Assembly: GCF_000714545.1 (NCBI RefSeq)
Contig: NZ_AUNB01000001.1
Location: 372,001 to 436,000, forward strand
Length of the DNA stretch: 64,000 nt
Direction of reading: 5' to 3'
Source: Thioclava indica
GTDB taxonomy: Bacteria; Pseudomonadota; Alphaproteobacteria; Rhodobacterales; Rhodobacteraceae
Below the pieces are notes generated by a model that was not told the origin of the DNA, searched no databases, and saw only the letters and a program-made list of their open reading frames with translations. Positions within the stretch are counted from its first letter, which is position 1; each line of letters begins with the position of its first letter. Below are positions 10,279 through 20,500 of this stretch, one piece after another. The position numbers were made by a program, and so were the translations under genes.

Positions 10279-12540
10279 TTAGCCCTCGATCTTGGTCAGG
10301 TCGGCCACGCTGAGGCAGATTTGACGGATGCGCGACAGCAGGTTGAGGCGGTTGCGCCGGATCACTTCGCTATCGGTGTTGATCTGCACCGCCTCGAAGA
10401 ACGCATCAATGGGGCCGCGCAAGGACGCCATTGCGGCCATCGCGGCGGCGAAGTCTTCGGCCTCCATTGCCGGGGTGATTTGCGCCTCGGCGGTGTCGAG
10501 GGCGGTGAAAAGCGCCTTTTCCTGTTCGGTTTCGGCGAATTTCACATCTGCGCCGAACGAGTATTCGACCCCGTCCTTGTCCTCGGCTTGGGTGAGGATG
10601 TTATTGGCGCGTTTGAACCCTTGAAGCAGGTTCGCGCCGTCTTCGGTTTTGAGGGTTTCCGACAGCGCCTGCGCGCGTTTTACGACGAGGGTGAGATCGT
10701 CAGAACCGGACATCACGAGCACAGCGTCGATGACGTCATGGCGAATGCCTTGGTCTTTGAGGAAGACTTTGAGGCGGTCGTGGAAGAAGGAGAGAAGGTC
10801 GGTTGCCCATTTTGATGTAACCCTGAGCCTTACGGTCGCAAAATTAAACGCGACTTCGTCCAGGCGTCTAGCTTTCAAAAAGCCAACCTCGGCCCCCATC
10901 TTCTCGAAATCGAATTCATCATCGACATCAGCTTCAGGACCAAAAGCAACTCCTGCTTCATCAGTGACCGGAAAAACTATGTGATAGCCAGCTTTTTGAA
11001 AGCCGAGGGCCGAGATTGGAAGCCACTTCTTGAACACGTCCTCCAGCTGTATCCTCAACCCATTCTCCAGCACCAGCCGGATCACCCCCAGCGCGGCCCT
11101 GCGCAGCGCGAAGGGGTCTTTGCTGCCCGTGGGTTTCTCGTCAATCGCCCAGAAGCCGGTGAGTTTGTCGATCTTTTCGGCAAGCGCCACAGCGACGGAG
11201 ACGGGTTCGCTTGGCACGGCGTCGGACGGGCCGAGGGGGGCGTAATGGTCGCGCACGGCGTCGGCGACGCGATCATCAAGACTAGCACTTTTTGCATAAT
11301 ATCGGCCCATCACCCCCTGCAATTCGGGGAATTCATAGACCATTTCCGACCTTAGATCGGCTTTGGCGACGCGGGCGGCCTCGGCGGCGAGATCGGGGGC
11401 GGCGCCCACGAGGGGGGCGATTTCACGCGCCAGCGCCTCGATCCGGCGGACCTGATCACCCACGCTGCCCAGCTTGTTGTGGAAGGTCACGGCGTCCAGA
11501 CCCTCGGCCATGCCTTCCAGCCCGTGGGTCTTGATCATGCGCTGATCGTTTTCCCAGAAGAACTTGGCATCCGACAGCCGCGCCGAGAGCACCTTTTGGT
11601 TGCCCGCAAGGATGGTCGCGCCGTGATCGGCGGTCTCGCGGTTGGCGACGGTCACAAAGCCCTCGATCCGGCCCGTTTTCGGGTTTTTCACTGAGAAGAA
11701 TTTCTGATGTTCCTTCATCGAGGTTTGCAGCACCTCGGGCGGCAGGTCGAGGAATTCATCGTCGATCTGGCCCATCAGCGTCACGGGCCATTCGACCAGC
11801 CCTGCGACCTCGGCCAGAAGCCCTTTGTCTTCAACGACTTCCCAGCCCTTGGCAAAGGCCATTTGCTGCGCGTCATGCCAGATCGTATCGGCGCGTTCAG
11901 CCGGGTCGAGCATCACTTTGGCGGCTTTAAGCTGCTTGGCGTAGCTTTCAAACCCGCCCACGGTGAAGCTGTCAGGGGCCATAAAGCGATGCCCGCGCGT
12001 GGTATCCCCCGCCTTGATGCCATCGATATCGAGCGGGACGATGGTTGGCCCCGCCTCATCAGACAGGATCGCGAGGATCGAATGCAGCGGGCGCACCCAG
12101 CGCAGGCTGCCCGCGCCCCAGCGCATGGATTTCGGCCAGGGGAAGGTGCGGATTGTGTGCTCTAACACCTCGGCGACGATTTCGGTCGCGGGGCGGCCGG
12201 GGCGCTCGATGGTGGCGAAATACACCTGCCCCTTTTTGTCGTCGCGGATTTCGAGCTGGTCCTTGCTTAGCCCTGTCGAGCGCAGAAACCCGTCGAGCGC
12301 CTTTTCGGGCGCGTCCACGCGCGGGCCTTTGCGTTCCTCGCGCAGGGTCGGCGAATTGGCGGTCAGCCCCTCAATCGCCAGCACCAGACGGCGCGGCGTG
12401 GAAAACGTGCCGGCATGGGCATAGGTCAGCCCGGCCTCAACCACGCCATCGGTGATCAGCTTTTGCAGATCGGCGCGCGCGCGGGCCTGCATCCGGGCGG
12501 GGATTTCCTCGGAGAACAGTTCAATCAAAAGATCGGGCAT
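10279..12540 (-). CDS. glyS: Glycine--tRNA ligase, beta subunit
   Basis: GlyS is the beta subunit of the bacterial alpha2beta2 glycyl-tRNA synthetase. It begins MPDLLIELFSEEIPARMQ and contains MKEHQKFFSVKNP, QGVMGRYYA, KIDKLTGFWAIDEKPTGSKD and a C-terminal tRNA-binding part ending with NRLNLLSRIRQICLSVADLT. At 753 residues it exceeds the ~690 of E. coli GlyS. The surplus is an acidic, relatively AT-rich stretch at about residues 500-577, before DLLSFFHDRLKVFL. It starts 1 base after the stop of the small protein gene that separates it from glyQ, so the three are one operon. Confidence 0.96.
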   Translation of the reverse strand: MPDLLIELFSEEIPARMQARARADLQKLITDGVVEAGLTYAHAGTFSTPRRLVLAIEGLTANSPTLREERKGPRVDAPEKALDGFLRSTGLSKDQLEIRDDKKGQVYFATIERPGRPATEIVAEVLEHTIRTFPWPKSMRWGAGSLRWVRPLHSILAILSDEAGPTIVPLDIDGIKAGDTTRGHRFMAPDSFTVGGFESYAKQLKAAKVMLDPAERADTIWHDAQQMAFAKGWEVVEDKGLLAEVAGLVEWPVTLMGQIDDEFLDLPPEVLQTSMKEHQKFFSVKNPKTGRIEGFVTVANRETADHGATILAGNQKVLSARLSDAKFFWENDQRMIKTHGLEGMAEGLDAVTFHNKLGSVGDQVRRIEALAREIAPLVGAAPDLAAEAARVAKADLRSEMVYEFPELQGVMGRYYAKSASLDDRVADAVRDHYAPLGPSDAVPSEPVSVAVALAEKIDKLTGFWAIDEKPTGSKDPFALRRAALGVIRLVLENGLRIQLEDVFKKWLPISALGFQKAGYHIVFPVTDEAGVAFGPEADVDDEFDFEKMGAEVGFLKARRLDEVAFNFATVRLRVTSKWATDLLSFFHDRLKVFLKDQGIRHDVIDAVLVMSGSDDLTLVVKRAQALSETLKTEDGANLLQGFKRANNILTQAEDKDGVEYSFGADVKFAETEQEKALFTALDTAEAQITPAMEAEDFAAAMAAMASLRGPIDAFFEAVQINTDSEVIRRNRLNLLSRIRQICLSVADLTKIEG

Positions 12541-12541
12541 G

Positions 12542-13018
12542 TTATTTCTCCGCTTCTGAATTCAGTTGGTGCCAGACATAGGCCTGACCATCGGGATAGA
12601 GCGCCACAACGCGATCCACGCCGTCGTGGATGTCGTGTTGGGACAGGAAGGCCACGGCGCGCCCGGCCTCAAGATCGGCGCCGATGCGCTTGGCGTCATA
12701 GCAGTCAAACCATTTCGGGCCGATCAGCGGGGTGGGCGCATCATAGACCTGAAAGGTTTCGGTCGCGGTGGCGAGGGAAATATCGGTGCGGAAACAGGCG
12801 CGATAGCGCAGCGGAGAGCTATCGGCGTCAATGCCCAGATAACCCGCCACATCGATCGGGTCGAGCGTGCCGCCGCCCAGCTCGGCCAGCGTAATTGCAG
12901 CCGCCGGGGCCGTGGCCGAGACCTTTTCGTAATAGCCGTATTCCTGCGCGTAATAAACGCCCGCGCCAAAGGCCAGCGCGATCAACACGATGCCACCGCC
13001 GATATATTTACCATTCAC
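12542..13018 (-). CDS. Small anchored protein between glyQ and glyS (DUF6446-like)
   Basis: A 158-residue protein starting at a GTG at 13018 that overlaps the glyQ stop (GTGA), implying translational coupling. It begins [20 protein letters not shown], a single membrane anchor or uncleaved signal at residues 5-24. A periplasmic domain follows with [40 protein letters not shown] and [13 protein letters not shown], and two Cys residues that could pair. I believe it corresponds to the Rhodobacterales family DUF6446, but no search was run. Its place inside the glycyl-tRNA synthetase operon is unexplained. Confidence 0.75.
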   Translation of the reverse strand: MNGKYIGGGIVLIALAFGAGVYYAQEYGYYEKVSATAPAAAITLAELGGGTLDPIDVAGYLGIDADSSPLRYRACFRTDISLATATETFQVYDAPTPLIGPKWFDCYDAKRIGADLEAGRAVAFLSQHDIHDGVDRVVALYPDGQAYVWHQLNSEAEK

Positions 13019-13965
13019 GCCACGGCCTCGTCTGGCTGCGCGCCCCCTGCCTCGGTGCGCACGAAGGCATCGGCGCAGGCTTTGGCGAGTGTGCGCACAC
13101 GGCCGATATAGGCCTGGCGTTCGGTGACCGAGATCACGCCGCGCGCATCGAGCAGGTTGAACAGATGGGAAGCCTTGATGCATTGATCATAGGCGGGATG
13201 GGCCATGATGATACGGCGGCCCGCATCGTCGGTGTCGTCACTGGCAAGGATGCGGCCACATTCGGCCTCGGCATCCTCAAAATGGCGCAGAAGCGTGTCG
13301 GTGTCGGCGACGTCGAAATTCCAGCGCGAATATTCCTGCTCGGTCTGGCGAAAGACATCGGCATAGCTGAGCGCAATCGGCGCGGAAGGGTCGTTATAGG
13401 GCATCTCCATGACGTGATCTATGCCCAGCACATACATTGCCAGACGCTCCAGCCCATAGGTCAGCTCGCCCGCGACGGGTTTGCAATCATGCCCGCCGAC
13501 CTGCTGGAAATAAGTGAATTGCGACACTTCCATACCATCGCACCACACCTCCCAGCCAAGACCCCAAGCGCCCAAAGTCGGGCTTTCCCAGTCATCCTCG
13601 ACAAAGCGGATGTCGTGCAAGTCCAGATCAATCCCGATTGCCGCCAGCGAGCCGAGATACAGCTCTTGCAAGTCAGGCGGGCTGGGTTTGATCAGCACCT
13701 GATACTGGTAGTAGTGCTGCAAACGGTTGGGGTTTTCGCCGTAGCGCCCGTCGGTGGGGCGGCGCGAGGGTTGCACATAGGCCGCCGCCCAAGGCTTGTC
13801 GCCAAGCGCGCGCAAGGTGGTCGCGGGGTGGAACGTGCCCGCGCCGACCTCCATGTCATAGGGTTGCAATACCGCGCAGCCCTTAGAGGCCCAATAGCTC
13901 ATCAGTCGCAGGATGATCTCCTGAAACGATTTGGGGGCGGTCTTGGGGGCGTCGGGATTGGCCAT
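13015..13965 (-). CDS. glyQ: Glycine--tRNA ligase, alpha subunit
   Basis: GlyQ is the catalytic alpha subunit that adenylates glycine and charges tRNA-Gly. The 316 residues fit. Signature stretches include [77 protein letters not shown] and [19 protein letters not shown]. The gene leads a tight operon glyQ-(158-residue protein)-glyS. The start is the first ATG, 13 codons before the conserved FQEII. Confidence 0.97.
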   Translation of the reverse strand: MANPDAPKTAPKSFQEIILRLMSYWASKGCAVLQPYDMEVGAGTFHPATTLRALGDKPWAAAYVQPSRRPTDGRYGENPNRLQHYYQYQVLIKPSPPDLQELYLGSLAAIGIDLDLHDIRFVEDDWESPTLGAWGLGWEVWCDGMEVSQFTYFQQVGGHDCKPVAGELTYGLERLAMYVLGIDHVMEMPYNDPSAPIALSYADVFRQTEQEYSRWNFDVADTDTLLRHFEDAEAECGRILASDDTDDAGRRIIMAHPAYDQCIKASHLFNLLDARGVISVTERQAYIGRVRTLAKACADAFVRTEAGGAQPDEAVA

Positions 13966-14138
13966 GTCTCACCTCGAATAAAGCGCCTTCTTCCTAGGCA
14001 AGGGGGGCGTGGGCGTCAACGCCTCGCGCGCCCGATCTGCGACCCAGCCCCCACATCGACCGATTTCCTGCCATTTCAGGGGTGACGCGGCGCGAGGTTT
14101 CGATAAGTTGCGCGACAAAACGTATAAAAGGGTTGGGT

Positions 14139-15935
14139 ATGCGCAATTTTCACAGAGCGATTTCAGTTGTGGTCGGGGCAAGTCTGACGGCGATGGTCTG
14201 GACGGGCACCGCATGGGCGCAGGCTTGGGTGCAGATCGAGGCGAAATCCTCGCTCGCACAAGCCGAAGATCGCGCGCGCGACTGGTCGGGCATGTTTCCC
14301 ACGGCCTCGGGGTTCCGGCTGAAATCGGGCTGGTATGCGATTGCGCTGGGCCCGTTCGCGGATGAGCAGGCCGCCGATGACCGCCGCCGCGCGCTGCGTC
14401 TGGACGGGCTGATCCCGCGTGACAGTTTCGTCGCAGATGGCAGCCAGTTTGCGCAACAGTTCTGGCCGGTGGGCGCAAGCCTGAGTGGCGCGCCGATCAA
14501 GCCGGTCGAGACGCAACCGCTAACCGAGGCCGCCCCGTCCCCTGACGTTAGCGCGCCATCGGATGCGCAAACACCTGCGGCTGAGCCCTCAACCCCCGCG
14601 CAACCCGCAACCGAAACGCTGGCAGAGTCACGCCGTCTGGAAGGCGCGCTCAGCCGTGATCAGCGCCGCGACATTCAGGCCGCGCTGGACTGGGAAGGCA
14701 GCTATTCGGGCGCGATTGACGGGCTTTTCGGGCGCGGCACGCGCAGTTCCATCGCTGATTGGCAGATGAAGAACGGCTTTGAGGCGACGGGGGTTTTGTC
14801 GTCGACGCAGCAAATGGAATTGCTGGATCGGGTGGCCTCGGCGCGGGCGGAATTGGGGTTGAAAACGGTGGATGAGACCGAGGCCGGAATTTCGGTCGAG
14901 ATCCCTCTCGGGCTGGTGCAATTCGCACGCTATAACGCGCCGTTTGTGAATTACGCCTCTAAGGATAATAGCGGCGTGCAGGTCTTGCTGATCTCGCAAC
15001 CCGGCGATGCGGCGCGGCTGCGCGGCCTGTATGATGCGATGCAAACGCTTGAAATCGTGCCGGTTTCCGGAGATCGCGCGCTGCGCAAAAACAGCTTTAC
15101 CATTGAGGGCAGCAATAGCGAAATCCAGTCCTACACCCAAGCCACGCTGTCCAAGGGGCTGATCAAGGGCTTTGTGCTGGTCTGGCCGACAGGGGATGAC
15201 AAGCGCCGCAACCGCGTGCTGGAGGCGATGAAATCCAGCTTCAAACCGATTGGCACCGCCGCACTTGATGCCACGCTTGGCCAGCCGATGTCGGTCACGC
15301 GCGCGGCGCTGATGGCGGGGATCGAGAAACGCGCACCGGTGTTTTCGCGCTCGGGCTTTTTCATTGATGGCAAGGGCGCCGTGTTGACGGCGGCTGAGGG
15401 GCTTGCGCAATGCGGGCGCATCACGGTCGACGCGCACCCCGCCGATCTGGCCTATGATGGCGCGCAAACGGGGTTTGCGGTGGTGCAGCCGCGCGATGCC
15501 TTGGCGCCCAAAGGGGTTGCGCATTTCAGCACCCAAGCCCCGCTGGCAGGCGCGCAAATCACCGTGGCGGGATTCTCTTACCCCGAGGCCCTGCCCGCGC
15601 CGGTATTGAACTTCGGCACGCTTTCGGCGCTCAAGGGGCTGGCGGGCGAGACCGATCAGGCCCGCATCGAGGCCAAGACGCGCGCAGGCGATGTCGGCGG
15701 GCCGGTACTGGATGGCACGGGCGCGGTGATGGGAATGCTGCTGCCCCCTTCGCAGGATGCCAGCCGGATGTTGCCCGATGGCTTGCATGCCGCCCTACAG
15801 GCGCAGGCGATGGCCCCGACCCTGTCGCAAAACGGATATGCCCCCGAAGCGGCCAGTTTTTCCGGCGCACGGGCCGCCGAAGACCTGCAACAGATCGCCG
15901 ATCGGATGGTCGTGCGGGTGTCGTGCTGGAAGTGA
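14139..15935 (+). CDS. Secreted SPOR and peptidoglycan-binding protein with an inactive trypsin-like domain
   Basis: A 598-residue exported protein. A signal peptide (residues 1-32, cleavage after AWA) precedes a SPOR-like domain (about 35-95, QAWVQIEAKSS to IALGPFADEQAADDR), a Pro/Ala-rich linker (~120-180), a PG_binding_1-like repeat (~195-255, GALSRDQRRDIQAALDWEG to DGLFGRGTRSSIADWQ) and a C-terminal trypsin-like fold (~405-555). The protease triad is missing: the His position reads TAAEGL (Glu420), the Asp strand reads TGFAVV, and the nucleophile motif reads GDVGGP (Val519) instead of GDSGGP. A TATAAA lies 16 bases before the ATG. The start is the ATG giving a clean signal peptide. Confidence 0.82.
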   Translation: MRNFHRAISVVVGASLTAMVWTGTAWAQAWVQIEAKSSLAQAEDRARDWSGMFPTASGFRLKSGWYAIALGPFADEQAADDRRRALRLDGLIPRDSFVADGSQFAQQFWPVGASLSGAPIKPVETQPLTEAAPSPDVSAPSDAQTPAAEPSTPAQPATETLAESRRLEGALSRDQRRDIQAALDWEGSYSGAIDGLFGRGTRSSIADWQMKNGFEATGVLSSTQQMELLDRVASARAELGLKTVDETEAGISVEIPLGLVQFARYNAPFVNYASKDNSGVQVLLISQPGDAARLRGLYDAMQTLEIVPVSGDRALRKNSFTIEGSNSEIQSYTQATLSKGLIKGFVLVWPTGDDKRRNRVLEAMKSSFKPIGTAALDATLGQPMSVTRAALMAGIEKRAPVFSRSGFFIDGKGAVLTAAEGLAQCGRITVDAHPADLAYDGAQTGFAVVQPRDALAPKGVAHFSTQAPLAGAQITVAGFSYPEALPAPVLNFGTLSALKGLAGETDQARIEAKTRAGDVGGPVLDGTGAVMGMLLPPSQDASRMLPDGLHAALQAQAMAPTLSQNGYAPEAASFSGARAAEDLQQIADRMVVRVSCWK

Positions 15936-15936
15936 T

Positions 15937-17385
15937 CTAGACGCGCCAGAAGCGGGGCAGCAACAGCACCAGAACGCTCATCAATTCGAGCCGCCCGATG
16001 CACATTGCCCCGCTCATCAGCCATTTCGCCGAGGCCGGGAAATCCGCGACTGACCCATTGGCGGTGATCTCTGGCCCCCAAGCCGGGCCGATATTGGCAA
16101 TCGAGGTCCAGGCGGCGGTCATCGCCGTTTCCGTTTCCAGCCCGGTAAAGGTCAGCGCGATGATTAAAATCCCGAAGGTCAGGATGAACAGCGAAAAGAA
16201 CGCCACGACCGAGTTCACCACGCCATCCTCGACCGATTGCCCGTCATATCGCAAACGCAGCAGGCGGTGGGGCGAATAGAGGCGCTGGATCTGGACCTTG
16301 ATCGCCTCGAACAGGATCAGATAGCGAAACACTTTGACCGAGCAGGCGGTAGAGGACGTGCAGCCCCCGATCAGCCCGGAAATAATCAGGACCGTAAAGG
16401 CGAGATGGCCCCATTGGGTGACGTCCTCGGAGGCGTAACCGGTGCCGGTGAAGGTCGAAACGACATTGAACGTGACCTCGCGCAACGTGGGCCAAAACGA
16501 GGCCTCGTGGCGGATCATCCGGTAGATCACGATCACCGCAATCGCATAGCCCATCCAGCGCAAAAACGCGCGCACCTGCGGGTCACGCCACAGCGGCACG
16601 ACATTGCCCTGCGTCATCTGCACGAAGCGGATAAAGGGCATCGCCGCCAACGCCATATAGACCGAGGCCGCATATTCCGGCGCGCCTTTAAAGGTCGCGA
16701 AAGACGCATCGTAATTGGAAAACCCACCCGTGCTGAGCGTGGTCAGCGCATGCATCACCGCATCAAACCCGGTCATGCCCAGCGCCAGATAGGTCATCAT
16801 GCAGGCAATCGTGAGGCCAACATAAATGCGGATCAGCGCGGTTGAGATATCCATCGCACGCGGCAGAATTTTCCCAAGTGTATCAAAGCCTTCGGAGCGG
16901 AAGAACTGCATCCCGCCGACCTTCATCACCGGCAGGAAGATCATCGCGACGATGATAATCCCAAGTCCCCCCAACCATTGCAGCAAGCCGCGCCACAGGT
17001 TTACGCCGGGCGGCAAGCCATCAAGATGCGTGATCGTCGTGGTGCCGGTGGTTGTGAGGCCCGACATCGCCTCAAAATAGGCATCCGTCAGATCCAGATG
17101 CGGCGCGCCCAGCATCATCGGCAGCGCACCAAACAGCGGCAGCGTCAGCCAGACCGCCGATGTCAGAACAAAGCTCTGCTGGATATTAAGCGTGGCGCGC
17201 AGCGCATCGCGCGAGGCCAGTGACAGCACCGCGCCCACGCTGACCGTCAGAATCGCGCTTTCGACAAACACCATCCAATGGGGCGATCCATAAGCCCAAT
17301 CCACCGCCGCCGGGATCAGCATCGTCAGCCCCAGCACGGATATTAGCATACCGATGATATAGCCTACCGGGCGCAGATCGATCAT
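15937..17385 (-). CDS. trkH: Trk-type potassium uptake protein TrkH
   Basis: TrkH is the ion-conducting subunit of a K+ uptake system in the inner membrane. The 482 residues contain the four pore-loop units of the family. The best conserved are MSGLTTTGTTTI (first selectivity loop), ALTTLSTGGFSNYD (second), STFTGTGYASED (third) and TSIANIGPAWGP (fourth). No partner trkA lies in the window. It converges on the pseudoprotease gene with a single base between the two stop codons and diverges from pyc. Confidence 0.93.
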   Translation of the reverse strand: MIDLRPVGYIIGMLISVLGLTMLIPAAVDWAYGSPHWMVFVESAILTVSVGAVLSLASRDALRATLNIQQSFVLTSAVWLTLPLFGALPMMLGAPHLDLTDAYFEAMSGLTTTGTTTITHLDGLPPGVNLWRGLLQWLGGLGIIIVAMIFLPVMKVGGMQFFRSEGFDTLGKILPRAMDISTALIRIYVGLTIACMMTYLALGMTGFDAVMHALTTLSTGGFSNYDASFATFKGAPEYAASVYMALAAMPFIRFVQMTQGNVVPLWRDPQVRAFLRWMGYAIAVIVIYRMIRHEASFWPTLREVTFNVVSTFTGTGYASEDVTQWGHLAFTVLIISGLIGGCTSSTACSVKVFRYLILFEAIKVQIQRLYSPHRLLRLRYDGQSVEDGVVNSVVAFFSLFILTFGILIIALTFTGLETETAMTAAWTSIANIGPAWGPEITANGSVADFPASAKWLMSGAMCIGRLELMSVLVLLLPRFWRV

Positions 17386-17434
17386 GGCCCCACCTTGCCC
17401 AGCAAACGGGGCTAGTCAATAGGAGCGATTAGAC

Positions 17435-17482
17435 TTTGCAAACTCGCCGCTCAGTGCCTGTAAATTTGCCGCGCTTTGCAGA
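17435..17482. promoter_or_regulatory. TTTGCAAA box upstream of pyc, candidate ScfR/PccR site
   Basis: A perfect TTTGCAAA at 17435 is followed at near-helical spacing by partial boxes ATTTGCC (17464) and TTTGCAGA (17475), all in the 163-base gap between divergent trkH and pyc. The same octamer occurs three times between pccB and pccR in this window. PccR of Rhodobacter sphaeroides is reported to bind paired TTTGCAAA boxes. Regulation of pyc by PccR or a relative is inferred. Confidence 0.45.
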
Positions 17483-17548
17483 TAACCCTTGCGCTGCGCT
17501 GCGGCAACGCTACCGTTCAGCCGGTTTTTGAAAGAGCGGGAGACAGCA

Positions 17549-20500
17549 ATGTTCAACAAGATCCTTGTGGCAAATCGCGGCGAGATCGCGATCCGGGTGA
17601 TGCGCGCAGCCAATGAGCTGGGCAAGAAAACCGTCGCCGTTTACGCCGAAGAGGACAAGTTGGGCCTGCACCGCTTCAAGGCAGATGAGGCCTATCGCAT
17701 CGGTGCGGGGCTCTCGCCCGTGGGGGCCTATCTCAGCATCGAGGAAATCATTCGAGTCGCCAAGGAATCGGGTGCGGATGCGATCCATCCGGGCTACGGG
17801 CTACTGTCGGAAAACCCTGATTTCGTCGAGGCTTGCGCCAATGCCGGCATCACATTTATCGGCCCCAAGGCCGAAACGATGCGCGCGCTTGGCGATAAGG
17901 CCAGCGCCCGTCAGGTCGCGATCAAGGCCGATGTGCCGGTGATCCCTGCGACCGATGTTCTGGGCGAGGATTTTGATGCGATCAAAAAAGAGGCCGCCGA
18001 GGTAGGCTATCCGCTGATGCTCAAGGCGTCATGGGGCGGCGGCGGGCGTGGGATGCGCCCGATCCTCTCTGAAGACGAGCTGGTCGAAAAAGTCCGTGAG
18101 GGCCGTCGCGAGGCCGAAGCCGCCTTTGGCAATGGCGAGGGATATCTCGAAAAGATGATCATCCGCGCGCGCCATGTCGAGGTGCAGCTTTTGGGTGACA
18201 CGCATGGTGGCCTTTATCACCTGTTCGAACGCGATTGCACCGTGCAGCGGCGCAACCAAAAAGTGGTCGAGCGCGCCCCTGCCCCCTATCTAAGCGACGC
18301 GCAACGCGCCGAGGTCTGCGCGCTGGCGCTGAAGATCGGCAATGCGGTGGGCTATCAGAACGCAGGCACCGTTGAATTCCTGATGGATATGGACACGGAC
18401 GCGTTCTACTTCATCGAGGTCAACCCGCGCGTACAGGTCGAACACACCGTCACCGAGGAAGTGACCGGGATCGACATCGTGCAGGCCCAGATCAAGATCG
18501 CCGAGGGCGCGACGCTGGGCGAGGCAACCGGCGCTGCCGCGCAATCGGATATCCAGCTGTCTGGCCACGCGCTGCAATGCCGCGTCACGACCGAAGACCC
18601 GCAAAACAATTTCATCCCCGATTATGGCCGCCTGACCGCCTATCGCAGCGCAACGGGCATGGGGATTCGTCTTGATGGCGGCACTGCCTATGCGGGCGGC
18701 GTGATCACGCGCTATTACGATTCGCTTCTGGTAAAGGTCACGGCTTGGGCGCAAACGCCCGATCAGGCGATCTCGCGGATGGACCGCGCCTTGCGCGAGT
18801 TTCGCATTCGCGGCGTGTCCACCAATATCGACTTCGTGATCAACCTGCTCAAGCACCCGACCTTTCTGGATATGAGCTATTCGACGAAGTTCATCGACAC
18901 CACGCCCGCGCTGTTTGATTTCAAACTGCGCCGCGACCGGGGCACGAAAATCCTGACCTATATCGCGGATATTACCGTGAACGGGCATCCCGAAACCGCC
19001 GGTCGCCCGAAACCCCATGCCGAGGCGAGAGCGCCCCGCCTGCCCGAACTTAAGGGCGCGCCGCAGCCGGGCACGCGCAACCTTCTGGAATCGCAAGGCC
19101 CGCAAGCCGTTGCCGACTGGATGAAGGCGCAGACCAAGCTGCTGCTGACCGACACCACGATGCGCGACGGGCACCAATCGCTGCTCGCGACGCGGATGCG
19201 CTCGATCGACATGATCACCGCAGCTCCGGCCTATGCGTCGAATTTGGGCGATCTGTTCTCGGTGGAATGCTGGGGCGGCGCGACGTTTGACGTGGCCTAT
19301 CGCTTCTTGCAGGAATGTCCGTGGCAGCGCCTGCGCGACATTCGCACCCATCTGCCCAATGTGATGACACAAATGCTGCTGCGCGCCTCCAACGGTGTGG
19401 GTTACACGAATTATCCCGACAACGTGGTGGAGTTCTTCGTCAAGCGCGCCGCCGCGACCGGGGTGGATGTGTTCCGCGTCTTCGATTCGCTGAACTGGGT
19501 CGAGAACATGCGCGTCGCGATGGATGCGGTGGTTGAAAGCGGCAAGGTCTGCGAAGGCACGATCTGCTACACGGGCGATATTCTGGACCCAGATCGCGCC
19601 AAATATGACCTGAAATATTACATCGGCATGGCCAAAGAGCTTGAGGCGGCGGGCGCGCATGTGCTTGGCCTCAAGGATATGGCGGGCTTGCTGAAACCCG
19701 CCGCCGCGCGCCAGTTGATTGCCGCGCTGAAATCTGAAATCGGCCTGCCGATCCATTTCCACACCCATGACACATCCGGCATCGCAGGCGCGACGGTTCT
19801 CGCCGCCGCCGATGCGGGCGTGGATGCGGTCGATGCGGCGATGGATGCGTTTTCAGGCGGCACCTCGCAGCCCTGTTTGGGGTCTATCGTCGAGGCCTTG
19901 GCCCATACCGAGCGCGACACCGGGCTTGATATCGCCGCGATTCGCCGGATGTCGAACTATTGGGAGGCCGTGCGTCATCAATATGCGGCCTTCGAATCTG
20001 GCCTCGAAGCCCCGGCGTCAGAGGTCTACCTGCATGAAATGCCCGGCGGCCAGTTTACCAATCTCAAAAGTCAGGCTCGTAGCCTGGGGCTGGAAGAGCG
20101 CTGGCATGAGGTGGCGCAGGCCTATGCCGATGCCAACCAGATTTTCGGCGATATCGTCAAGGTTACGCCCAGCTCCAAAGTCGTGGGCGACATGGCGTTG
20201 ATGATGGTGGCGCAGGGGCTGAGCAAGGAAGACGTGCTCAACCCGGCCAAGGATGTCTCTTTCCCCGATTCCGTGATCGATATGATGCGCGGCAATCTGG
20301 GCCAACCCCCCGGAGGCTGGCCCGAAGGGATCGCGAAAAAGGTACTCAAGGGGGAAGTGGCGTCAACGGAACGCCCCGGCAAACACCTGCCCCCCGTCGA
20401 TCTGGAACAGACCCGCGCGGACCTTGCGCAGCAGCTTGGGATCACGATTGATGACGAGGATCTGGCGGGATATCTGATGTATCCCAAGGTCTTCACCGAT

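Noticed and set aside
18290-19768. A 492-codon minus-strand frame within pyc
   Set aside because: Shadow of the pyc reading frame; pyc itself is continuous and canonical.
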